NCBI GenBank assembly: GCA_004558145.1
Contig: SFDQ01000001.1
Coordinates: forward strand, 62,001 to 126,000
Origin: Oscillospiraceae bacterium
Lineage (GTDB): Bacteria > Bacillota_A > Clostridia > Oscillospirales > Ruminococcaceae
Direction: 5' to 3'
DNA length: 64,000 bases
Shown piece by piece: positions 42,819-50,168 of the stretch. Under the pieces are notes generated by a model. It saw only the letters and a program-made list of their open reading frames with translations. It had not been told where the DNA came from and did no database searches. Position numbers and translations under genes: made by a program. Each line of letters opens with the position of its first letter. Position 1 is the first letter of the stretch.

Positions 42819-43932
42819 CTTGCAGCACCTCGTCCAAATCGTATACCGTGTTGATCTTGCCGGAAAGCACGCTCACGAAAGCCGGCGCGTCGGAATACCG
42901 GCGGACCACCGTGGGGCGGGAGTCGTCGATCTCGCTGGCCTTCAGAATGGGCTTCATGCTGAACAGGCTGCCGGCGTATTCAAAGCCGTACTCCTCTTTC
43001 AGATACTTGCGGGCCAGCTGGCTCATCTGAGGCCAGGCGCTGGCGGGCTTTGCCGGGCAGTCGTTGCAGTTGTAAAGGTCGCCGGGGCGGCAGCGCCCCC
43101 CGCTCTTTGCCTGGCAGGCAAAGCTGGGCAGGCTGTCGTAGCTGGTCACGTGGGGGGTGAAGGTGACGCTGGTCAGGCTGTGGTAGCCCGTGCGCCCGAA
43201 GGGCATGATGGAGAAGAAGGGCCCGTCCATCACCGTGATGCCGGTGTCCTTGAGTTTTTCGTTCACCGTGCAGAGGATGATCTCGCACAGCTCGTACTTT
43301 ATTTTAAAAGGCTCAAAGCCCAGCATGGCGTGCACTTCGTTCACCCCGGCGTAGGTGGCGTTGAGCAAAAAGGGCGCTTCTGCGGTCACATCCCCTGCCT
43401 TCACCTGCCAGACGCCACCCGCCTGCTTGATGGCCTCGGGCTTGTGGGAATAGAGCACCGTGACGTTCTCCATCCCGGCGATGCGCTTCAAAAAGTGCTC
43501 TTTTAAAATGTTCGCGTCGTAGGTGTACTCGGTGGTGAGAAAGGCCCCGTCGCACTGGCGGGGGTTGAAGTATTTCGAGGGGGCCACGTCGTCGCAGCGG
43601 ATGTTCGCCGCCGCGCAGAAGCGCCGGAATTCCTCGGCGTTGGTCCAGGAGAAGTGGGCGCTGGTGGCGTAGACCTGGTCGAACTCCCGCAGAAGGCAGA
43701 AGTCATAGTCCCGGCAGAAGCGCTCAAAGTAGTGGGCGCTCTTGATGGCCGTGGAATAGCTGCGGGGGTAGTGGTAGCCCATGTGCACCCGGGCCTGATT
43801 GATGTAGGTGGCCCGCCGGAAGGGGGTGGGGTCCTTTTCCAGCACCAGCACCCGCTGGCCCGCCGCGCCGCACTTTTCGGCGGCGTAGAGGCCGTAGAGC
43901 CCCGCGCCCAGAATGATCTTGTCGTAGGTCAT
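42802..43932 (-). CDS. FAD-dependent oxidoreductase with a four-cysteine insert
   Basis: 376 residues of the DAO-like fold. N-terminal FAD loop DKIILGAGLYGLYAAEKC, then VLVLEKD; the C-terminal region ends in a DAO-like segment (DDSRPTVVRRYS). Near the middle, cysteines at 273, 281, 289 and 292 (C-x7-C-x7-C-x2-C) form a compact cluster that could bind zinc or iron-sulfur, which ordinary DAO proteins lack. It sits between two glycosyltransferases in the glycan operon, so the substrate may be a sugar or a sugar-linked amine. Start ATG behind GGGAGG; it overlaps the next gene. Confidence 0.75.
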   Translation of the reverse strand: MTYDKIILGAGLYGLYAAEKCGAAGQRVLVLEKDPTPFRRATYINQARVHMGYHYPRSYSTAIKSAHYFERFCRDYDFCLLREFDQVYATSAHFSWTNAEEFRRFCAAANIRCDDVAPSKYFNPRQCDGAFLTTEYTYDANILKEHFLKRIAGMENVTVLYSHKPEAIKQAGGVWQVKAGDVTAEAPFLLNATYAGVNEVHAMLGFEPFKIKYELCEIILCTVNEKLKDTGITVMDGPFFSIMPFGRTGYHSLTSVTFTPHVTSYDSLPSFACQAKSGGRCRPGDLYNCNDCPAKPASAWPQMSQLARKYLKEEYGFEYAGSLFSMKPILKASEIDDSRPTVVRRYSDAPAFVSVLSGKINTVYDLDEVLQDGSEQ

Positions 43933-43944
43933 GCCTTGCCTCCC

Positions 43945-44742
43945 TTATTGCGGGTCGTACTTGCCCGCCAGCGCAGCAAACAGTATTTTCAAAAGGTTCG
44001 AATTGCCCTTGAAGCCCTTGATCTTGGTGGGGGCGGGCTCGTTTTGGGGGTAGGCCCGCTCCACCGGCACCTCGCAGGCTTTCAGGCCCAGCTGGGTGGC
44101 CCGCACGCTCAGGTAGGCCAGCAGCTCATAGCCGGGGAAGATGTCCCGCAAGGGCTGCACCGCCGGATGGGTCAGATAGGCGCGGCTGTAAGCCCGGTAG
44201 GCGTTGGTGGTGTCGGTGAACCAGTGGCGCGCCGCCAGACTGATGACCGGCGCGTGGATGAAGCGCACCGCCAGCCAGCGGGAGAGCGGGGTGTTCACCG
44301 CTTTGCCGCCCTTGATGAAGCGGCTGCCCTGCACCAGGTCGTAGCCCTCGCTGAGCTTTTCGATAAAAAGGGGCACGCTCTCGATGGAGTCCTTGTTGTT
44401 GCCGTCGATGGTCAGAATGCCCTCGTAGCCCCGCTCCAGCGCGAAGTGCAGCCCCATGCGAAGCTGCGCGCCCTGTTTGCCGGGGCCGGTCTTGGTGAGC
44501 AGGCAGTTCACTCCCCGGCTCTTCAATCCGGGAAGCTCCATGCTGCCGTCGGTGCTGCCGCCGTCGCACAGGATGATGTCCACCAGCCCGCACACGCCCG
44601 CGGCCTTGGCCCGGTCCAGCTCTTTCAGGATGCGCCCGCCCTCGTTGATGATGGGGATGAGCAGGCAGTAGTCGCTGCGCTTTTCCGCCAGCATTTCCAC
44701 GGTATAGTCCGGCACGCCGGGGATGTTTCTGCGCTCTTCCAT
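43945..44742 (-). CDS. GT2 glycosyltransferase (dolichol-phosphate-mannose-synthase-like)
   Basis: 265 residues. GT-A motifs: LLIPIINEGGRILKEL, IILCDGGSTDGSM, and ILTIDGNNKDSIESV, the last corresponding to the D-x-D metal site; LVQGSRFIKGG is typical of DPM1/UgtP-like GT2 enzymes. No C-terminal membrane helices. ATG 44742 lies 4 bp after the isomerase gene, whose last codons contain GGAGG. Probably builds the lipid-linked or cytoplasmic glycan with the other GT2. Confidence 0.88.
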   Translation of the reverse strand: MEERRNIPGVPDYTVEMLAEKRSDYCLLIPIINEGGRILKELDRAKAAGVCGLVDIILCDGGSTDGSMELPGLKSRGVNCLLTKTGPGKQGAQLRMGLHFALERGYEGILTIDGNNKDSIESVPLFIEKLSEGYDLVQGSRFIKGGKAVNTPLSRWLAVRFIHAPVISLAARHWFTDTTNAYRAYSRAYLTHPAVQPLRDIFPGYELLAYLSVRATQLGLKACEVPVERAYPQNEPAPTKIKGFKGNSNLLKILFAALAGKYDPQ

Positions 44743-44746
44743 GGTT

Positions 44747-45529
44747 TTAACCGAACACCTCCGCCACATACTCCAGGCTGCGGGTCAGTTCCTCTTCGCC
44801 CGCGGCCTTCATCTCCAGCGACACAAAGCCCTGGTAGCCCACGCCCTTGAGCAGCAGCGCCAGCTCCCGGTGCAGCGGCCGCGGCCGGATGGGCGCAAGG
44901 CCCGGCTCGCTGATGTGCACATGGCTCACCCGGTGCAGATGGGCGGCCACGTCCGCCGCCGTCTCGCCGCCGGCCACCATGGCCCCCACGTCCAGATTGA
45001 CTGCGAGGCCCGGCCGGTCCAGCCGCTTGGCCAGGGCGAACACCTCTTTGTGGGTGTTGAGGAAGTTGGTGTTGTACATCGGGGGATTGGCCTCCAGCGC
45101 GATCACCGCGCCCCGGCGCTGGGCAAGATAGGCCAGCTGCTCAAAAAAGCCGTCCGCCTCGGCGGCGGTGTGCCCTTCGGGGATGCTGCGGTTGCGGGGG
45201 CAGCCGAACACAAGGCTGGGGCAGTGGCAGGCGTAGGCGAACTCCAGCGCCTGGGCGGTGTAGTCCGCCAGGGCCGCGGCCTCGTCCGGCTCAAAGATGC
45301 TGCCGGTCTGGCCGTACCAGATGCTCTGCATGCTGGGGATGGAAAAACCGTATTTCTGCCACATCACCCCGGCGAACAGCGCCGCGCCGGGCAGGTTGTC
45401 GTAGGGGCGCTCCGGGAAGACGCGGGTGGGCGCGATCTCCAGGCCGGTGTAGCCCAGCTGCTTCATTTTTTCCCAGACCCGCTCGTCTTCGGCGGCGCTC
45501 CAGCCGATGTTGGAGGCGGAAAGTTTCAT
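44747..45529 (-). CDS. Sugar phosphate isomerase/epimerase (xylose-isomerase-like TIM barrel)
   Basis: 260 residues of the AP-endonuclease-2-like TIM-barrel superfamily. MKLSASNIGWSAAEDERVW start, VIALEANPPMYNTNF, LAVNLDVGAMVAGGET, VSHVHISEPGLAP and FVSLEMKAAG carry the Glu, Asp, His and Glu residues that usually bind a divalent metal. Reaction unknown; context suggests isomerising a sugar or nucleotide-sugar precursor. Start ATG 45529 behind GGGAGG overlaps the preceding gene by 4 nt. Confidence 0.85.
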   Translation of the reverse strand: MKLSASNIGWSAAEDERVWEKMKQLGYTGLEIAPTRVFPERPYDNLPGAALFAGVMWQKYGFSIPSMQSIWYGQTGSIFEPDEAAALADYTAQALEFAYACHCPSLVFGCPRNRSIPEGHTAAEADGFFEQLAYLAQRRGAVIALEANPPMYNTNFLNTHKEVFALAKRLDRPGLAVNLDVGAMVAGGETAADVAAHLHRVSHVHISEPGLAPIRPRPLHRELALLLKGVGYQGFVSLEMKAAGEEELTRSLEYVAEVFG

Positions 45530-46455
45530 GCCTCTTCCTCCCATTTCTTCATGAAGCGGCGGATGCCCGCCAGCTCCTCTTCTTCGGTGCAGATGTAGCC
45601 GCCCGCGCCGCCGAAAAGGCCGGCGTGTTCGGTGCGCATGTCGTAGTCAAAGGGCGCGCCGGGCAGCTCGTTTTTGAACTCGCCCCCGGTCACCGCCCGA
45701 TACACCGCGGCGGCGCTCACCGGCGGGGTGGCCAGATTCAGCACCCGCAGCCCGGCACAAAGGGCGGTCTCGATGTGGCCCCACAGGCCCGCCAGATCGT
45801 AGAACTGGTAGACCGAGCGGCTGTCGGTGAAGTTGAGGGCGTTCCAGTCGTTCTGCAAAAACCACGCCCGCAAAGCCCCCGCGTCCACCCCGCCGGTCAG
45901 CTTGTAAAAGCCGTTGCCGCCGTCGGCGTACCCGGCGGCCACAAGGCCGCTCTTTGCCGCCAGCTCCTCGTACTTTGCCGGGCGCAGCAGCGCCGGGGTG
46001 ACGGTGTGCAGGTCATAGAGGAAGTTCTTTTTTAGCCCCTTGCCGTAAAGGGCGGGCAGCCGCACGATGAGAGCGCTGTCGAAGTCCTCCCTCACCCACT
46101 GCTCCAATTGCAGGCGGTTGGCCCCGTAGGGGGCGAGGGCCGCGCCCTCGGGCTCGTCCGACTCGGTCTTGCCCCGGCTGTCGGCATAGACGCACACCGA
46201 GGAGATGAGCACGGCCTGCTTCGGGACGAGGCGGCGCAGGTTCTCCCGCGCGGCGCGCATCACCGCGAGGTCGGCCTCCGGGTCCTGGTTGGCCAGATAC
46301 ATGGCCGCCGGCACCCCGGCATAGACCACCAGATCGTTGTCTTTTCCGAACTGGTCGGCCACGTCGGTGGAGTGGCAGGCCGCGTCAAAGGCGTGGCTCG
46401 CCAAGAGGTTCCCCCCCACAAAGCCGGTGCTGCCCACGAGAACGGTGCGCCCCAT
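45526..46455 (-). CDS. NAD-dependent sugar epimerase/dehydratase
   Basis: 309 residues, extended-SDR type. N-terminal GRTVLVGSTGFVGGNLLAS is the NAD loop; LISSVCVYADSRG supplies a Ser/Tyr region, YGANRLQLEQWV carries the Tyr in a Y-x3-R variant instead of the classical YxxxK, so the catalytic lysine is not obvious. SALIVRLPALYGKGLKKN follows. Presumably acts on a nucleotide sugar. First gene of the glycan operon; ATG 46455 behind AAAGGGG. Confidence 0.8.
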   Translation of the reverse strand: MGRTVLVGSTGFVGGNLLASHAFDAACHSTDVADQFGKDNDLVVYAGVPAAMYLANQDPEADLAVMRAARENLRRLVPKQAVLISSVCVYADSRGKTESDEPEGAALAPYGANRLQLEQWVREDFDSALIVRLPALYGKGLKKNFLYDLHTVTPALLRPAKYEELAAKSGLVAAGYADGGNGFYKLTGGVDAGALRAWFLQNDWNALNFTDSRSVYQFYDLAGLWGHIETALCAGLRVLNLATPPVSAAAVYRAVTGGEFKNELPGAPFDYDMRTEHAGLFGGAGGYICTEEEELAGIRRFMKKWEEEA

Positions 46456-46496
46456 CTTCTCTTCCCCTTTCAAACAGTCATAGCAATACAGAATAC

Positions 46497-46525
46497 ATTA
46501 TACACAAAAAGCCCCCGGCATACAA
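46497..46525 (-). promoter_or_regulatory. Promoter of the glycan operon, inside a terminator
   Basis: TTGTAT (46520-46525), 17-nt spacer, perfect TATAAT (46497-46502). The -35 is exactly the loop of the methyltransferase terminator and the spacer is its 3' arm. Confidence 0.65.
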
Positions 46526-46538
46526 GCCGGGGGCTTTT
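46501..46538 (-). terminator. Terminator after the methyltransferase gene
   Basis: Perfect 13-bp stem (46507-46519 with 46526-46538), 6-nt loop, then TTTTTGTG on the minus strand, 15 bp after the stop. Confidence 0.85.
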
Positions 46539-46553
46539 CTTCACCGTCTCCGT

Positions 46554-47177
46554 TCATTCCTCTGCGGGAAGTTCCAGCACGCCTGCACAGTCGGAAAGCC
46601 GGGTGAAGGTCAGCGCGGGGAATTCTTGCCGCAGTTCGTCGGCTACAAAGTAAATTTCGTCCGGGTCCCAGCGCTCACCGGCGCGGCGGCGGCACGCCTC
46701 CAATTCGGCGCGGGTGGCAAAGGCCACATCCCCGATGAAAATGCTGCCGCCCCTGGCCAGAAGCGGCAGCAGGGAGGCGAGAAAATGTGTCTTTTCCTCG
46801 TCCGTCAGGTGGTGCAGCGAATAGGTGGCGATGATGGCGTCGTAGCGCCGCGCCCGCAGTTCCTCCGCCAGCCCGCGGGAGAAATCCCCCTGCACGAGAT
46901 GGGCCGCGGGCATCTTGCTCCGGGCCGTTTCCACCATGCGGGCCGAAAAATCCTGCCCCCACACTTCACAGCCCTGTTCATAGAGGGCCGCCGTGAGCAC
47001 GCCAGTGCCGAAACCGATGTCCAGCACCTTTCTTCCCGGTTTATCCAGCACCCGGCGGGCGATCTCGCCCAGCACCTTTTTGTAGCCGGCAAAGGGGTAA
47101 CTGCCCTCCCCGTCCGAGCGGCCGGTGCTCGCGTCATATTCCTTTGCCCAGCGGTCGAATCCTTTTTCGTCCAGCAT
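46554..47177 (-). CDS. SAM-dependent class I methyltransferase
   Basis: 207 residues. Motif I VLDIGFGTGVLTAAL, a motif II region (GQDFSARMVETARSKM), and motif IV DAIIATYSLHHLTDEEK, characteristic of YrrT/UbiE-like small-molecule methyltransferases. Start ATG 47177 behind AGGGGAG. Its own promoter and terminator make it a single-gene unit. Substrate unknown; YrrT-type proteins recycle SAM by-products in Bacillus. Confidence 0.88.
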   Translation of the reverse strand: MLDEKGFDRWAKEYDASTGRSDGEGSYPFAGYKKVLGEIARRVLDKPGRKVLDIGFGTGVLTAALYEQGCEVWGQDFSARMVETARSKMPAAHLVQGDFSRGLAEELRARRYDAIIATYSLHHLTDEEKTHFLASLLPLLARGGSIFIGDVAFATRAELEACRRRAGERWDPDEIYFVADELRQEFPALTFTRLSDCAGVLELPAEE

Positions 47178-47202
47178 GTTTCTCTCTCCCCTCTTTCTGA
47201 CC

Positions 47203-47232
47203 ATTATATACCGGCAAAGCGCCGGGCGGCAA
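47203..47232 (-). promoter_or_regulatory. Promoter of the methyltransferase gene
   Basis: TATAAT (47203-47208) with TTGCCG 18 nt upstream (47227-47232), 26 bp before the start codon. Confidence 0.55.
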
Positions 47233-47305
47233 CGCGCCCCTTTAAGAAATTTGTAAGAAAAAGGGCGGGCGCGTCGTAAGATTTACAGGATATACTGACA
47301 AGCGG

Positions 47306-47334
47306 TTGGCAAGGTCTTTGCCATCGCGTACAAT
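47306..47334 (+). promoter_or_regulatory. Promoter of the VanRS-like operon
   Basis: TTGGCA (47306-47311), 17-nt spacer, TACAAT (47329-47334), 33 bp before the regulator start. Divergent from the methyltransferase promoter. Confidence 0.75.
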
Positions 47335-47366
47335 AAAGGCAAAGACGGAAAGGGGGGCGCTGCGGC

Positions 47367-48065
47367 ATGGAGCAGCTTTGCATCCTTGTGGCGGACGACG
47401 ACGCGGACATTGTGAACGCCGTGCGGCTGTATCTTGAAAAGGAGGGCTTTGCGGTGTTCGGCGCGGCCAACGGGCTGGAGGCGCTGGACATTCTGGAAAA
47501 GGAGACGGTGCATCTCATCCTGATGGACGTGATGATGCCCCGGCTGGACGGGTTTTCGGCCATCATGCGCATCCGGCAAAAGCGCAACCTGCCCATTCTG
47601 GTGATGAGCGCCAAGACCGAGGACTCGGACAAGGTGCTGGGCCTTTCCATCGGGGCGGACGACTACATCACCAAGCCCTTCAGCGCCATCGAGCTGGTGG
47701 CGCGGGTGAAAAGCCACCTGCGCCGGTATCTGGAACTGGGCGGCGCGGGGGCCGGCGGCTCGGTGCGCCGGGTGGGGCGGCTGGAATACGACTTTGACGC
47801 CCACAGCCTGCTGGCGGACGGCGCGCCGGTGAAGCTCACCCCCACCGAGACGCGCATCATGGAGCTGTTCATGAAAAATCCCGGGCGCATTTTTTCCGCC
47901 GAGGAGATTTACGCCCGGGTGTGGAACGAGGCCGCGGCCTACGCGCCGGAGAACACAGTGATGGTGCACATCCGGCGCATCCGCGAAAAAATCGAACTGA
48001 ATCCGAAGGAACCGGAATATTTGAAGGTGGTGTGGGGTCTTGGGTACCGATTGGAAAAAAAGTAA
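47367..48065 (+). CDS. OmpR/VanR-family response regulator
   Basis: 232 residues. Receiver with ADDDAD near the N-terminus, phospho-acceptor Asp54 (LILMDVMMPRLDG), Lys in DYITKPFSAIELVARV; winged helix with LTPTETRIMELFMKNPGRIFS and TVMVHIRRIREKIE. VanR-like in both domains. ATG behind GAAAGGGG. It overlaps the kinase gene by 26 nt, so the pair is translationally coupled. Controls, probably, its own operon including the 584-residue protein. Confidence 0.95.
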   Translation: MEQLCILVADDDADIVNAVRLYLEKEGFAVFGAANGLEALDILEKETVHLILMDVMMPRLDGFSAIMRIRQKRNLPILVMSAKTEDSDKVLGLSIGADDYITKPFSAIELVARVKSHLRRYLELGGAGAGGSVRRVGRLEYDFDAHSLLADGAPVKLTPTETRIMELFMKNPGRIFSAEEIYARVWNEAAAYAPENTVMVHIRRIREKIELNPKEPEYLKVVWGLGYRLEKK

Positions 48066-50124
48066 GCTTGCCGCCCGCATCCTGTGCGGCTGGCTGGGGA
48101 TGATGAGCCTGCTGGCGGCGCTGCTGTGCCTGCTGGCCTGCGGGCCCGCCATGCTGGGCGGCAGCTCCGTGGGCATGGGCGACCTGCTGGCCGGGCAGCT
48201 CAGCGGCTCGGTGTTTTATCAGGAGAAGATGGCGGAGCTTTTCTACAACTGCTCGCTGCTGGCGGCGGGCGGCGCCGCCGGCGACGGCACGCCCCTGACG
48301 GCGGGCCAGAACACCCAGCTGCGCAGTCAGGCGCGGGACGCTCTGAACAACGACAGCGGGGCGCTGTCCTCCGGGCAGGTGCTTTTCGCCGTTCTGCCCG
48401 ACAGCGAGAGCGGCGTGAGTTACAGCAACACCGACTTCGCCCTCTGGGAGGACGGCCGGGTGGCCGCGCCTCTGGGCTATTCGGTGGCGCTGGCCTCCAC
48501 CAGCGGCTCGTCCTGGGGCAACCGGGCGCTGCTGGCGGCCTACACCAGGCTTTTGACCAGCCAGACGGTGCACCCCAGCGCCGAAGGGCTGGAAAACGCC
48601 GTGGTGGTGCTGGCGGTGCAGAACGACACGGAATTCTGGCAGGCTGGCTTTGTCAGCAAAGGCCGGATGCAGGTGGAGCGGATGCGCCCGCACCTCATCC
48701 TCTTCCTCTCCGGCTGCACCCTTGCCCTCGGGTGCGGCGTGGTGTGCCTGGGCTGGCGGCGGCGCGCCCTGCCCGCCCGGGCCTGGGCCGCTTCCCTCAC
48801 CGGCCGGATTTGGCTGGAAGCGAAACTCCTGGTCTGGGTGGTAGGGCTGTTCTGCCTCTGGGTCTGGCAGGCGGTCTATGTGCCCGACGCTTTGTGGACG
48901 GTGCTGCCCGCTCTGCTCTGGCCGCTGGTGTGGCTGACCGCCGTTGACCTGCGCTTCAACGGGGCGGGCGTGTTCCGCTGCAGCCTTCTGGCCCGGCTGG
49001 CGGGCCTTGCGCGGGGCTCCTGGCGGGCCCAGCCCTGGCAGCGCCGGGTGGCCGGGCCGGCGGTGCTGTGCTGGCTGGCGCCGGTGGTGATGGTGCCGAT
49101 GCTGTGGCTGATGTTCTTCACCTGCTACTGGGCGGCCCCGGGGCTTGTGCTGTTCGCCCTTGTGCTGGGCCATCTGGCGGCGCTGGCCATTCTGCTGGCG
49201 GGCCTTGCGCTGCAGCTGCGCTTTTGCCGGGACGCGGGCCGTCTCACCGGCACGCTGCACACCCTGCGCAGTGAGGGCGCGGCCCAGCCCCTGCACTTCA
49301 AGCCGAGCGCCCCGCTGCACGACGCCGCCGAGGACCTGAACGCCCTGCGGGAGGGCATCGACGCGGCGGTGGAGCAGCAGCGCCGGGCGGACCGGATGAA
49401 GATGGAGCTGCTCACCAACGTATCCCACGATCTGAAAACGCCCCTGACCAGCATCATCAACTACGCGGATCTGCTCTGTGCCGAACCCCTGGAGGGCGCG
49501 GCGGCGGACTACGCCAAGGTCATCCAGCGCAAGGCGGACCGCTTAAAGCACATGGTGCAGGACGTGTTCGACCTGTCCAAGGCGGCCAGCGGCAGCCTGC
49601 CCCTGTCGCCCGAGGCCATCGACCTTTCCAAGCTCATCCGCCAGACCCTGGCGGACATGGACGAGGCCATCGCCGCCAGTCCCCTCACCTTCCGCACCAC
49701 GCTGGCCCCCGAGGCCTGGGTGCTGGCGGACGGCGAGCGGATGTACCGGGTGTTCCAGAACCTGTTCTCCAACGCCCTGCGCTACTCGCTGGCGGGCAGC
49801 CGGGTGTATGTGGACCTGAGCGCCGAAAACGGGCAGGCCGTCGCCCGGGTGAAGAACGTGGCGGGCTATGAGATGGAGTTTGACCCCGCCGAGATCACCG
49901 AGCGCTTTGTGCGGGGGGACCCCTCCCGCACCGGCGAGGGAAGCGGGCTGGGCCTGTCCATCGCCAAGAGCTTCACCGAGGCCTGCGGCGGCACGCTGGA
50001 GGTGCGGGTGGACGCCGACCTGTTCTGTGTGCAGGTGGCGCTGCCCCTCACTGAAAAGCCCGCGCCCGCCGAGGCCGGCAGCGAAAGCGGACCGTCCGAA
50101 GCGTGCGAGGCCGCGGCCCTGTGA
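48040..50124 (+). CDS. VanS-like sensor histidine kinase with an enlarged membrane region
   Basis: 694 residues. N-terminal helix (18-36), an outer sensor region (40-215), then about six more hydrophobic segments (218-240, 263-280, 288-305, 342-362, 366-390), so the membrane part is much larger than in ordinary VanS. HisKA with His463 in NVSHDLKTPLTSIINYADLL; HATPase with NLFSNALRYS and GEGSGLGLSIAKS. The start is TTG 48040 inside the regulator gene after AAGGTGG; WKKSKLAARI matches VanS-type N-termini. The signal is unknown. Confidence 0.92.
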   Translation: MGTDWKKSKLAARILCGWLGMMSLLAALLCLLACGPAMLGGSSVGMGDLLAGQLSGSVFYQEKMAELFYNCSLLAAGGAAGDGTPLTAGQNTQLRSQARDALNNDSGALSSGQVLFAVLPDSESGVSYSNTDFALWEDGRVAAPLGYSVALASTSGSSWGNRALLAAYTRLLTSQTVHPSAEGLENAVVVLAVQNDTEFWQAGFVSKGRMQVERMRPHLILFLSGCTLALGCGVVCLGWRRRALPARAWAASLTGRIWLEAKLLVWVVGLFCLWVWQAVYVPDALWTVLPALLWPLVWLTAVDLRFNGAGVFRCSLLARLAGLARGSWRAQPWQRRVAGPAVLCWLAPVVMVPMLWLMFFTCYWAAPGLVLFALVLGHLAALAILLAGLALQLRFCRDAGRLTGTLHTLRSEGAAQPLHFKPSAPLHDAAEDLNALREGIDAAVEQQRRADRMKMELLTNVSHDLKTPLTSIINYADLLCAEPLEGAAADYAKVIQRKADRLKHMVQDVFDLSKAASGSLPLSPEAIDLSKLIRQTLADMDEAIAASPLTFRTTLAPEAWVLADGERMYRVFQNLFSNALRYSLAGSRVYVDLSAENGQAVARVKNVAGYEMEFDPAEITERFVRGDPSRTGEGSGLGLSIAKSFTEACGGTLEVRVDADLFCVQVALPLTEKPAPAEAGSESGPSEACEAAAL

Positions 50125-50168
50125 CCCGCGCGTTCCCTGTCTTCTTTTCATGATACGAGGTCTTTCCC

